A stretch of DNA of 44,797 nt. It comes from Clostridia bacterium (GTDB lineage: Bacteria > Bacillota > Clostridia > Oscillospirales > CAG-272). How positions within the stretch are numbered: the first letter of the stretch is position 1; each line of letters starts with the position of its first letter. The position numbers and the translations under genes were made by a program. The notes beneath the pieces were generated by a model. That model ran no database searches and had not been told where the DNA came from. It saw only the letters and a program-made list of their open reading frames with translations. The stretch covers positions 1 through 44,797 of the forward strand of contig JAFTQT010000095.1 of NCBI GenBank assembly GCA_017462615.1. Direction: 5' to 3'. Shown piece by piece: positions 1 through 7,313 of the stretch.

Positions 1-4
1 AACA

Positions 5-113
5 CCTCACGGCGAATTTGTTTTTGATGAATTTTGGTGGGATTTTGCGAAGCAAGGTGTGTACCTTGCGAGTGAAAGCGCGCCGAAAGACGCGAAAACA
101 AATCACCGTGAGG
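5..113. repeat. Terminal-inverted-repeat element (MITE-like), unassigned
   Basis: The arm at 5-24 (cctcacggcgaatttgtttt) is the near-exact reverse complement of 95-113, with one mismatch and one extra base. They enclose about 70 bp that contain a perfect 7-bp hairpin (gcaaggt at 52-58, accttgc at 63-69, loop gtgt). It lies 24 bp beyond the dacF stop codon and encodes nothing plausible. Inverted ends plus an internal hairpin resemble a small non-autonomous mobile element or a dispersed intergenic repeat. No target-site duplication is visible and only one copy is present here, so repeat status is inferred from structure. Confidence 0.4.
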
Positions 114-137
114 CGATTTCGTTCGGCTCCCGTGCGG

Positions 138-1298
138 CTACTGAAACAGATCCTGTATTTTTTCAAAAAAAGTGCGGGGAAGTTGATTTTTTTCGACACC
201 GTTTGCGGTGATCAATGGCAAGGCGGCGATGATCTTGCCGTCCATGCGATATACCAGCGTGCCTACCCGCTCTCCTGCCGCGAAGCCGGCATAGAGAAAG
301 CGGGGGAGCTCCGTGGTAGCGGTGATCTCGCCGTGCACCGTGGGCAGCGTCATGGCCACCGTGCCTTGGGCGATGATCTTCACCTCCTTGTCTTCTCCGC
401 CGATGACTGGCAGAGAAATCGACACCGTTTGCGGGGTAAATGCCTCATATTCTTTATATGCCCAATCGTAAAGGGCTGCATGATCCCGCCAATCGTTGCC
501 GTCGTTCAACGTGACGGCGATCAGCAAAAGGCCGTTTCGCGCGGCTGCGCTGACCAGGCACCGCCCGCTTGCCTTGGTGAAGCCGGTTTTGATGCCAATC
601 ACGCCCTCGCAGGTGCGCAGCAGCCGATTGTGATTGAGAAACAGTCGGGTGGCCTCGGTGCCATTTTGTGGGGCAGTATAACGGGGCGTCCGGACGATCT
701 CTGCAAAGGTAGGATTCTGCATGGCTGCAGCGGAAATTAACGCCAGCTCCCGGGCAGTGGTATAGTGCGCCTCGTCGTGAAGGCCGTGGGGGTTGGTGAA
801 ATGGGTATCCGAAAGCCCCAGTGAGGCAGCCTTTTCGTTCATCAGAGCCGCAAAGGCAGGGATGCTGCCTGCCGCGTGCAGGGCGAGGGCCGTGGCGGCG
901 TCGTTGGCTGAGGAAAGCAGCAGGCCGTACAGCAGCGTGCGAACGGTGATTTTTTCCCCTTCATATAAATAAACGGAAGATCCCTCAATGCCCACGGCCT
1001 CCTTTGGCACCGTAACGGTGGCGGAGAGGTTGCATTGCTCCAGAACAACCAGCGCGGTCATGATCTTGGTGGTGCTGGCCATTGGCAGGCGGCGGTCAGC
1101 GTTCCTTTCCACAAGAAAGCTCCCGCTTTGCGGATCGTACAGCACGGCACCCTCGGCTGAGGTTGCCGGTGGCTGACGCAGAGGGGAGGGCAGAGGCGGA
1201 GGCGTTATCTCCGCTACCACCGTTGCGGGAACGAGCAGGACGCCTAAAAACAGGGCGAAAATTAGCAAAAAAGCGAAAAAAGTGGCAAAACGGTACAC
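138..1298 (-). CDS. dacF: D-alanyl-D-alanine carboxypeptidase, DacF/PBP5 type (peptidase S11)
   Basis: This penicillin-binding carboxypeptidase should trim the terminal D-Ala from peptidoglycan stem peptides outside the membrane. The 386-residue protein starts with a signal peptide (hydrophobic residues 4-28, then a Pro-rich linker). The three S11 motifs are intact: SxxK at S75-K78 (nucleophile S75), SxN at S130-N132, and KTG at 237-239. A C-terminal beta-rich PBP5-like domain covers about 270-365, and the last 20 residues could form the usual amphipathic membrane anchor. The start is GTG with GGAGGTGA seven bases upstream. That Shine-Dalgarno site lies inside a perfect hairpin (1300-1333). 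It is the last gene of the lon-to-dacF run, next to ytfJ and close to scpAB, an order often seen in Clostridia. Spore cortex or general wall maturation are both possible roles. Confidence 0.93.
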   Translation of the reverse strand: MYRFATFFAFLLIFALFLGVLLVPATVVAEITPPPLPSPLRQPPATSAEGAVLYDPQSGSFLVERNADRRLPMASTTKIMTALVVLEQCNLSATVTVPKEAVGIEGSSVYLYEGEKITVRTLLYGLLLSSANDAATALALHAAGSIPAFAALMNEKAASLGLSDTHFTNPHGLHDEAHYTTARELALISAAAMQNPTFAEIVRTPRYTAPQNGTEATRLFLNHNRLLRTCEGVIGIKTGFTKASGRCLVSAAARNGLLLIAVTLNDGNDWRDHAALYDWAYKEYEAFTPQTVSISLPVIGGEDKEVKIIAQGTVAMTLPTVHGEITATTELPRFLYAGFAAGERVGTLVYRMDGKIIAALPLITANGVEKNQLPRTFFEKIQDLFQ

Positions 1299-1299
1299 G

Positions 1300-1333
1300 A
1301 AATCACCTCCATTTTACTATATGGAGGTGATTT
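1300..1333 (-). promoter_or_regulatory. Hairpin sequestering the dacF Shine-Dalgarno site
   Basis: In the minus-strand transcript, a perfect 13-bp stem (plus-strand arms 1300-1312 and 1321-1333, 8-nt loop) contains the whole dacF Shine-Dalgarno GGAGGTGA (1303-1310). It begins 21 nt after the ytfJ stop codon and ends one base before the GTG start. No U-tract follows, so it is not an intrinsic terminator. The likely effect is to lower dacF translation unless ribosomes or a factor open the stem. The regulatory role is inferred. Confidence 0.6.
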
Positions 1334-1354
1334 TCGCATTATGACAGCGGCGGA

Positions 1355-1855
1355 TTATTCCGCCTTGGTCTCTACTACGGTTTCGGTGACCTCGGTGGCG
1401 GTTTTGACAACCTCCTCCACGATCTCCTCGTCGGATTCATCCTTGTCATGCTTCTTTTTCTTCAGCTTGGCAAAGAGGGCCTTCAGGCGCTCCACCAGAT
1501 CGGGGGCGTGGTCGATGAAGGACACCAGCTTCTCTACCGAATCGCTCTGAGAGGCGGCAGCAAGGGAATGTACCTCGACCAGTCCCTCCGCGCTGACGGA
1601 AAGGAAGCAGACGGGCTGTACAGAAAGGCCCGTGCCGCCGCCACCCGCAAAGTTCTTGGGGGGCGCTTGATGCTTGCCGTCAAAATCCAGACCGCCGGAG
1701 GCATAGCCTACCGAGACCTTGGAAATGGGGATGATGGTGGTGCCGGAAGGGGTTTCAATGGGGGTGCCTACAACGGTGTTGGCATCTACCATGGCGTGAA
1801 TGTGTTCGAGGGACGTGCGGATCATTTCCTCTAATTTGTTGTTCTGCTCAGCCAT
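1355..1855 (-). CDS. ytfJ: Sporulation protein YtfJ (GerW family)
   Basis: This 166-residue protein matches the YtfJ/GerW family. It has an N-terminal helix (residues 5-24), then a conserved core with the PIETPSGTTIIPISKVSVGYASGG-type stretch at about 32-55. A Gly-rich segment (GGGGTGLSV) and a VEKL-type helix before a charged, Lys/Glu-rich tail follow. In Bacillus subtilis the family is made in the forespore and affects germination; its biochemistry is poorly defined. The ATG is preceded by AAAGGA. It sits 18 bp after DUF2953 and 56 bp before dacF. The tail (KKKKHDKDESDEE then Val/Thr/Glu) is low-complexity and probably disordered. Confidence 0.88.
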   Translation of the reverse strand: MAEQNNKLEEMIRTSLEHIHAMVDANTVVGTPIETPSGTTIIPISKVSVGYASGGLDFDGKHQAPPKNFAGGGGTGLSVQPVCFLSVSAEGLVEVHSLAAASQSDSVEKLVSFIDHAPDLVERLKALFAKLKKKKHDKDESDEEIVEEVVKTATEVTETVVETKAE

Positions 1856-1873
1856 AACGAATATCCTTTCATA

Positions 1874-2548
1874 TCATAATCTATCTTCATTGCGTTGGGA
1901 TGCTTTCTGCTTTGAGGTCTTGCGGGCGGTACGGTGCTTGAGAAAGGTCATTGCGGCGGAGAACGCCGTTGAAATGGCGCCCCAGATCCGCAAGGTAAAG
2001 ACCAGCTTGATATCGGCGCTGGGACGCTCCGACAGGTAATCTGCCACCACCAGCACGTCTCCCGGCTTTGCCCGTAGCTTGGTGACGCGATCCAGCGCTG
2101 CCAGAAGGAAGGAAAGGGAGGCGGAGGTGGCACCGTAAGCGAGGGCGGTGGTGGCAGCATCGCCGGTGGCCACCCGCAGATGTATTCTGGCAGCCTTCAA
2201 TCGCAGATGCTTGCCGGTTTTGCGAAAGAGCGCGGCCACGATTCCGCGCACCAAAGCGAGATTTTCCTGCAAGGTGCGTTTCTCCTTTGCGGGAGCGGCT
2301 TGGGTGGGTTTTGGGGGCTTTTTTTTACCCCGTTTGGCGCGTTTTGCGGCTTTTTTCTGCTTTCTTCGCTCTGCCGCAGCCAATGCCTTGGAGCTTTTGG
2401 GCTTTCGGGGATATAGCGTAATGGGGAAAAAGAGTACCCGGGCGCGGACGGTTACCGTTTCCCGATACGTGATGATCAGATGCAGAGGGAGCGCCAGCAG
2501 GGCAGAGAGGAAAAGAACGATACCGCCCACAATCCACAATGCGATCAA
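1874..2548 (-). CDS. DUF2953 (YtfI-like) membrane-anchored protein
   Basis: One N-terminal transmembrane helix (roughly residues 3-24) is followed by a beta-type segment, a very Lys/Arg-rich linker (about 55-90), and a C-terminal domain of roughly 120 residues with the DUF2953 pattern. The function is unknown. The family usually sits directly upstream of ytfJ in spore-forming Firmicutes, as here, so a sporulation role is inferred. The longest frame begins at a GTG (2557) that lies inside the Shine-Dalgarno sequence itself (aaggaggtga). The TTG at 2548, eight bases after GGAGG, is the better start and is used here (224 residues). Confidence 0.75.
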   Translation of the reverse strand: MIALWIVGGIVLFLSALLALPLHLIITYRETVTVRARVLFFPITLYPRKPKSSKALAAAERRKQKKAAKRAKRGKKKPPKPTQAAPAKEKRTLQENLALVRGIVAALFRKTGKHLRLKAARIHLRVATGDAATTALAYGATSASLSFLLAALDRVTKLRAKPGDVLVVADYLSERPSADIKLVFTLRIWGAISTAFSAAMTFLKHRTARKTSKQKASQRNEDRL

Positions 2549-2575
2549 GCCGCTCACCTCCTTCTTGCTTCTCGC

Positions 2576-3214
2576 TTACTCTGTTTTGGCGTCTTCCACA
2601 GTCGAGTCGATGGAGAGCTGCTCCACGTTATCCTCGTCGGTGATGATGTTCATAGCGTCCTTGCTTTTGTCGTCCGGCAGTTGGATCTCGGTTTCGGGCA
2701 AATCCTTCAGAGTGGAAAGACCGAAGACCCGTAGAAACTTCTCTGTGGTGCCGTACAGCACCGGGCGTCCGGGGGCATCCAGCCGCCCCACCGGGCCAAT
2801 CAGCTCCTTGTCGATCAAGGAGCTTACGGCATAGTTGCTGTCCACGCCGCGCACCGCGTCCACAAAGGCGCGGGTAACGGGCTGATTATAGGCAACAATG
2901 GCCAAAACCTCCATAGAGGAGGCGGAAAGATTGCCGCCACGGCGGATACTGAGCGCTTCCCGGATGTAAGGGCCATATTGCTCCTTGGTACAGAATTGGC
3001 AGCTGTCCTCAAAGGTGAGGAGCATAATGCCGTGCTCATCGGCAGCGTATTTTTCCGCAATGTGGGAAACCAGCGTGCGGATCTCGCGCAGGCCGAGGCC
3101 GGTAACGTCAGCCAGCTTATGGTAAGGAACGGGGTAGCCGGCGGCGAAAACCACCGCCTCAATGCAGCTTTCCACGTTCTTGATCGGTTGCAAATTTTCT
3201 TCCAATTGTTCCAT
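2576..3214 (-). CDS. scpB: Segregation and condensation protein B
   Basis: ScpB is the winged-helix dimer that, with the kleisin ScpA, binds Smc to form the bacterial condensin. The 212-residue protein shows the two tandem winged-helix domains (about 10-85 and 90-165), with the conserved second-domain stretch around SSMEVLAIVAYNQPVTRA and GRPVLYGTTEKFL. The tail is acidic and divergent. The ATG is preceded by AAAGGAG, which overlaps the scpA stop codon (12-bp gap), suggesting translational coupling. The partner smc is also in this window, on the other strand at 19777. Confidence 0.96.
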   Translation of the reverse strand: MEQLEENLQPIKNVESCIEAVVFAAGYPVPYHKLADVTGLGLREIRTLVSHIAEKYAADEHGIMLLTFEDSCQFCTKEQYGPYIREALSIRRGGNLSASSMEVLAIVAYNQPVTRAFVDAVRGVDSNYAVSSLIDKELIGPVGRLDAPGRPVLYGTTEKFLRVFGLSTLKDLPETEIQLPDDKSKDAMNIITDEDNVEQLSIDSTVEDAKTE

Positions 3215-3226
3215 TTGTCTGCTCCT

Positions 3227-4015
3227 TTACTGCTCGGGGGGGGCGGGGGCGGCGGCCTCGTCGGCCAGCTCCTCCTCGGTGGGGGCATCGGGATTAAGGA
3301 AAAATCTGGTTTCCTCTCCCCGCACGGAGTTGGCGTCGTTTTCGATCTCCTCCATCAGGATCTTGCGGGTCTTGATCAGCTCCAGCACACCCATAAAGGA
3401 GGCGATGAGGTCGGCCAGCGACGGCGCGTTCTGCAAAAGCTCCCGCAGCGTGGCGGTGCCTCTGGTGGTCAGGGTGTCAAGGATCTTCACGATCTTGCCC
3501 TCCACGGGTACGATGGGCTTGCTGATCATGGGCGTGAAGTTGGTCTTGACGCGCTCCATGGCGTCCCGATAGCTGTTGATGCGGCGCACGGCTACCAGAA
3601 GATTTTCGATATCCTGGTCGGCCACGTAGCTGCGATCGGGAGATATCTCGTCGGTATCCTTCACCATACGGTTGCTATAATAGGCGTAAAGCGGGTGCAG
3701 CTTGGGAGTGGCCTCCTTCGCTTGCTGGTGACGAATCAGAATGTCGGAAAGGTCAAAGCGGGGAGCGCGCTCCGCCGCCTCCTCATGGGGCAAAAGCATG
3801 GCGCTTTTCCACACCATCAGCTGGCTTGCCATATTGAGGAATTCGGTAGCGATCTCCATATCCATCGCTTCGGCCATGGAGAGGAATTCCAAATACTGAT
3901 CACAGATCAAAGCAATGGGAATATCCAGTATATTGACCTTGTTTTTTTCAATCAGCGCTATCAGAAGATCGAGAGGACCCTCGAAATCCGATAGCTTATA
4001 GGTCATTTGTTCCAT
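3227..4015 (-). CDS. scpA: Segregation and condensation protein A (kleisin)
   Basis: ScpA bridges the Smc head domains in condensin. The N-terminus has the family signature (FEGPLDLLIALIEKNKVNILDIPI at about 11-34), followed by the helical segment ending in MASQLMVWKSAMLLP. A C-terminal winged-helix domain covers about 165-240. At 262 residues the length is normal. The last residues are an Ala/Pro/Glu-rich low-complexity tail encoded by a G-rich run (3231-3260). The start is ATG with AAGGAG upstream, 18 bp after the M50 protease gene. Confidence 0.96.
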   Translation of the reverse strand: MEQMTYKLSDFEGPLDLLIALIEKNKVNILDIPIALICDQYLEFLSMAEAMDMEIATEFLNMASQLMVWKSAMLLPHEEAAERAPRFDLSDILIRHQQAKEATPKLHPLYAYYSNRMVKDTDEISPDRSYVADQDIENLLVAVRRINSYRDAMERVKTNFTPMISKPIVPVEGKIVKILDTLTTRGTATLRELLQNAPSLADLIASFMGVLELIKTRKILMEEIENDANSVRGEETRFFLNPDAPTEEELADEAAAPAPPEQ

Positions 4016-4033
4016 TAGGAGCTCCTTCGTTTG

Positions 4034-4729
4034 TCAGATAAGAAAGCCGGACATGCCGGTGATGGCAAACATTCCCCGCACGATCAGCCCGGTGATGAGG
4101 CTGATGAGCCTTGAGAGCGGCCCCAGCAGAAGCAGGAGCATAATGGCAAGGGAAATGTAGCGCTCGTACTGCATGACCTTGAAATACAGACGCGGCGGCA
4201 GCAGCACGAAGAAGATGCGGGAGCCGTCCAGGGGAGGCACCGGCAAAAGATTGAAAACGGCGAGCGTGACGTTCATATACACGCCGTAATAGAGGAAAAG
4301 CAGCGCGAAATAAATGAGATTAAATTGAAACTCATTTTTCACGGGTACCTGAGCCAGCCATCCGAAGCCAACAAAGCGCAGCAGCAGCAAAAATACCGTG
4401 GCGAGCAGCAGATTCGAGAGGGGACCCGCAAGGCCAACCAGCGCCATATCTCTACGGGGATTTTTGAAGTAGCGGGAGTTAACGGGCACGGGCTTTGCCC
4501 AGCCGAACCCCGCCAGCAGCATGCAGAGAAAGCCGATGGGGTCAAGGTGCTTGATGGGATTGAGAGTCAGGCGTCCGAGGTTGCGTGCGGTGGGGTCGCC
4601 CAACCTGAAGGCGGCGAAGCCGTGGGCGGTCTCGTGGAGGGACAGAGACAGTAAAACGATTGGTAAGGAGAGGAGTATGCTGATCGCATAGCCTTTGAGA
4701 TCTCCACCACCCAGCATATAACGGAACAT
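4034..4729 (-). CDS. Site-2-protease family zinc metalloprotease (M50), membrane
   Basis: This is an integral membrane metalloprotease of the minimal rhomboid-like S2P type (231 residues, about five or six hydrophobic helices, no PDZ domain). The zinc site is visible: HETAH at 32-36 in the first core helix, and the third ligand in the NLLPVPPLDG motif at 160-169 (D168). Such proteins cleave substrates within the membrane. The substrate cannot be told here. It is distinct from SpoIVFB, which carries a CBS domain. The position directly upstream of scpA is common in Clostridia, but no functional link is established. Confidence 0.9.
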   Translation of the reverse strand: MFRYMLGGGDLKGYAISILLSLPIVLLSLSLHETAHGFAAFRLGDPTARNLGRLTLNPIKHLDPIGFLCMLLAGFGWAKPVPVNSRYFKNPRRDMALVGLAGPLSNLLLATVFLLLLRFVGFGWLAQVPVKNEFQFNLIYFALLFLYYGVYMNVTLAVFNLLPVPPLDGSRIFFVLLPPRLYFKVMQYERYISLAIMLLLLLGPLSRLISLITGLIVRGMFAITGMSGFLI

Positions 4730-4741
4730 CAGACGCCTCCG

Positions 4742-6043
4742 TTAAATGATATCGTTGCGCAGGAGATCGGCAAAGCTTTCTCTGCGCACGGCCACGCGAG
4801 CCGCGCCGTCACGCACCAGTACGATGGGCGGGCGGGGCAGGCGGTTGTAATTGGAGGCCATGGCGAAGTTATAGGCGCCGGTGGTCAAAACCGCCAGAAT
4901 ATCGCCACGCACGGCGCGCTGAATGGGCATATCTTCACCGATCAGATCGCCGGATTCGCAGCAGCGGCCGGCGATGGTAGCGCGGTAATCGGCGGGCTCC
5001 GACGCCCGGTTGGCGATGAGGGCAGTATACCGGGACTGATAGAGGGCGTAGCGAGGATTATCGGGCATGCCGCCGTCCACGGAAATATAGTTTCGGAAGC
5101 CGGGGATCTCCTTGACGGAGCCTACGGTATACAGGGTGATACCGGCAGCAGCCACCAGGGATCGACCGGGCTCCAGAATAATGCGGGGCATAGGTACACC
5201 TGCTCGTTCAGCGGCAGCCTTGGCAACGGCGGCAATGTCAGTCACCGCAGAAGCATAGTCCATGCGGGGATCCTCGTCGGTATAGGGGACACCAAGACCG
5301 CCGCCCAGATTCAGCTCCTCGGCAAGAAATCCGGTTTCGCGCCGCACGTCAGCAATAAAGCGGAGCATGATATCCGCCGCGTCCCGGAAGGGGTCGATAT
5401 CGAAGATCTGGGAGCCGATGTGGCAATGGAAGCCGCAGAGCTGCAGCCGCTTGCAGGCAAGGGCCTTTTTGGTGATGGCCATGGCGCCGCCTGTGACGAT
5501 GGCGTTGCCGAACTTGGAATCCACGTTGCCGGTCTGGATGGCGCGGTGGGTGTGGGGATCAATGCCAGGGGTGATGCGCAGGAGAATACGCTGCGTCTTG
5601 CAGAGCTGCTCGGCAATCGACTCCAGCGCCTCCAGCTCGTCGGTGTTGTCCACCACAATGGTGCCCACGCCCATATCCATGGCCTGGCGGAGGTCGGCAT
5701 CGGTCTTGTTGTTACCGTGGAAGTAGATGCGTGCAGCAGGAAATCCCGCCTTGGCAGCGGTATAAAGCTCACCACCGGAAACGCAATCCACGCCAAGTCC
5801 TTCCTCGGCTACGATCCGATAAATGCCCGCAAAGCAGAGGGCCTTGGAGGCGTAAAGCGGCAGCGCCTCGGCACCAAAGGCAGCCTTGGCGGCGGTAAGG
5901 TAGGTGCGGCAATTCGCGCGGATGACGGTTTCATCCATGATATAAGCCGGGGTACCGAATTCGGCGGCCAGCGCCACGGTGTCAAGACCGCCGATGGTGA
6001 GGTGTCCCTTTTCGTTTACATTCAGATGGGGGTAAAGCAGCAT
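4742..6043 (-). CDS. lysA: Diaminopimelate decarboxylase
   Basis: This PLP enzyme converts meso-diaminopimelate to L-lysine, the last step of lysine synthesis. Numbering from the ATG at 6043, the PLP lysine is K67 in YASKA. The phosphate and ring-binding stretches HIGSQ (208-212) and GGGLGV follow, and the second-subunit motif CESGD starts at C362. Its 433 residues are typical. An upstream TTG (6058) is in frame but falls within the AAAGGA ribosome site, so the ATG is chosen. The aspartokinase at 32049 supplies the first step of the same pathway from a separate operon. Confidence 0.95.
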   Translation of the reverse strand: MLLYPHLNVNEKGHLTIGGLDTVALAAEFGTPAYIMDETVIRANCRTYLTAAKAAFGAEALPLYASKALCFAGIYRIVAEEGLGVDCVSGGELYTAAKAGFPAARIYFHGNNKTDADLRQAMDMGVGTIVVDNTDELEALESIAEQLCKTQRILLRITPGIDPHTHRAIQTGNVDSKFGNAIVTGGAMAITKKALACKRLQLCGFHCHIGSQIFDIDPFRDAADIMLRFIADVRRETGFLAEELNLGGGLGVPYTDEDPRMDYASAVTDIAAVAKAAAERAGVPMPRIILEPGRSLVAAAGITLYTVGSVKEIPGFRNYISVDGGMPDNPRYALYQSRYTALIANRASEPADYRATIAGRCCESGDLIGEDMPIQRAVRGDILAVLTTGAYNFAMASNYNRLPRPPIVLVRDGAARVAVRRESFADLLRNDII

Positions 6044-6054
6044 AATCGTTCCTT

Positions 6055-6702
6055 TCAAGGCTTGTAGGGCTCAACGTAGCCCACGTTCTTCAGATGCTCG
6101 TCGAAATTCGATACCTCCAGCGTCAGCTTGCCATCCTCATAGCGGAAGATCTGCAGCGCGGCGTTGATGGGGTTCAGCTTTTGGGAAACACAGTCGGCGG
6201 AGCCGCACATGGTGTGGGAGATCACGGCGGCAACGGGGGTCCAATGGGTGCCGATCAGCACGGTTTTGCCGTCGTGCCGCTTGGCAATTTCCAGCACCTC
6301 GGTAACAACGCGGTCATAAAGCTCACGGACGCTTTCGCCGCCGGTGCAGCGGCAGTTGGCAGTATCTTCTGCCCACATCCGATAGTCCTCGCTGTAGGCG
6401 GGGTTGACGCGCAGCTCACCAAAGGGCAGATTTTCCCAGTCGCCTGCACGGATTTCCCGAAGCTTTTCATCGGGGATGACCGTAAGGCCAAAGCGGGCGG
6501 CAGTAGGCGCTACTGTATCGGTGGCACGGGAAAGGTCGCTGGCATATACCGCGTCGATCTTTTCGGTTTTAGAAAGCTGTTCAGCCAGGGCCTCGGCCTG
6601 TGCTCTGCCGATTTCGGTGAGTTTTGCATCGGTGTGGGCGGCAAAGAGATGCGCGAGGTTTGCCTCGCTCTGTCCGTGACGGACAATGATCAAACGTGTC
6701 AT
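6055..6702 (-). CDS. Histidine phosphatase family protein
   Basis: This is a cytosolic phosphoglycerate-mutase-like phosphatase. Key residues are visible: RHG at 8-10 (phospho-acceptor H9), the general acid in LREIRAGDWE (E83), and the second histidine H153 in GTHW. Its 215 residues fit the single-domain branch. The substrate is not predictable from sequence; relatives act on phosphosugars, nucleotides or cobalamin intermediates, and no cobalamin genes are nearby. Its ATG overlaps the engB stop (ATGA), and lysA follows after 11 bp, so it is probably co-translated with both. Confidence 0.88.
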   Translation of the reverse strand: MTRLIIVRHGQSEANLAHLFAAHTDAKLTEIGRAQAEALAEQLSKTEKIDAVYASDLSRATDTVAPTAARFGLTVIPDEKLREIRAGDWENLPFGELRVNPAYSEDYRMWAEDTANCRCTGGESVRELYDRVVTEVLEIAKRHDGKTVLIGTHWTPVAAVISHTMCGSADCVSQKLNPINAALQIFRYEDGKLTLEVSNFDEHLKNVGYVEPYKP

Positions 6703-7313
6703 TTTTGGGTATCCATCCTTTTATAAATTGTGTTCCAGACCTCGTTTTTTCCCTCGCCCGTTTGCGCGGAGAAGGGGATGATGAGGGCGTCGGTGGGAAT
6801 GGCCGGATGACTTTGCAGAGCGGCCATGGCCTTGACACGGTCGGTTTTGTTCAGCTTGTCGGTCTTGGTGGCCACCACGGCAAAGGGGAGTCCTGCCTCG
6901 GTGAGGTAGGAGAGCATCATCACGTCGTCTGCGGTGGGGCCCACCTTCAGATCGATGAGCTGCAGTACCAGCGCCAGTCGGTCAATGTTGGGGTTTTGGG
7001 TGAAATAACCGTCGGTGAGGGCAGACCATTTGGCCTTTTCCTGGGGCGGGCGCTTGGCAAAGCCGTAGCCGGGGAGATCCACCAGAAACAGCTTGCGATC
7101 AATGTCGTAAAAATTGATGGTGATGGTCTTGCCGGGGGCGCTGCTGACTCTGGCAAGCGAGCGACGGCTGAGCAGGGTGTTGATCAGCGAACTTTTGCCC
7201 ACGTTGGAGCGGCCGGAGAGGGCAATCTGGGGCACGTTGGCCGAGGGGAATTGACGAATTTCACCTGCGCTGATCTGCAGCTTGACGTTTTGAAGGTTCA
7301 GTTCAGATGCCAT
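6699..7313 (-). CDS. engB: Ribosome biogenesis GTPase EngB (YsxC)
   Basis: EngB is an essential GTPase needed for late 50S subunit assembly. G motifs: G1 at 34-41 (GRSNVGKS), G2 threonine in the GKTITIN segment, G3 DLPGYG and G4 TKTDK. The start is the ATG at 7313, with GGAGG seven bases upstream. This gives 204 residues, the normal length; the longer in-frame extension upstream is out-of-family sequence inside lon. It overlaps the lon stop region by 11 bp. The lon-engB pairing is widespread in Firmicutes. Confidence 0.95.
   Translation of the reverse strand: MASELNLQNVKLQISAGEIRQFPSANVPQIALSGRSNVGKSSLINTLLSRRSLARVSSAPGKTITINFYDIDRKLFLVDLPGYGFAKRPPQEKAKWSALTDGYFTQNPNIDRLALVLQLIDLKVGPTADDVMMLSYLTEAGLPFAVVATKTDKLNKTDRVKAMAALQSHPAIPTDALIIPFSAQTGEGKNEVWNTIYKRMDTQK

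Noticed and set aside
18..740. A 240-codon plus-strand frame at the left edge
   Set aside because: It runs antisense through dacF and through the inverted-repeat element; no motif is recognisable.
3231..3260. Possible frameshift at the G-rich run near the scpA end
   Set aside because: The run encodes the low-complexity Ala/Pro tail after the conserved domain, and the stop overlaps a normal scpB ribosome site. A sequencing slip there cannot be excluded but is not needed.
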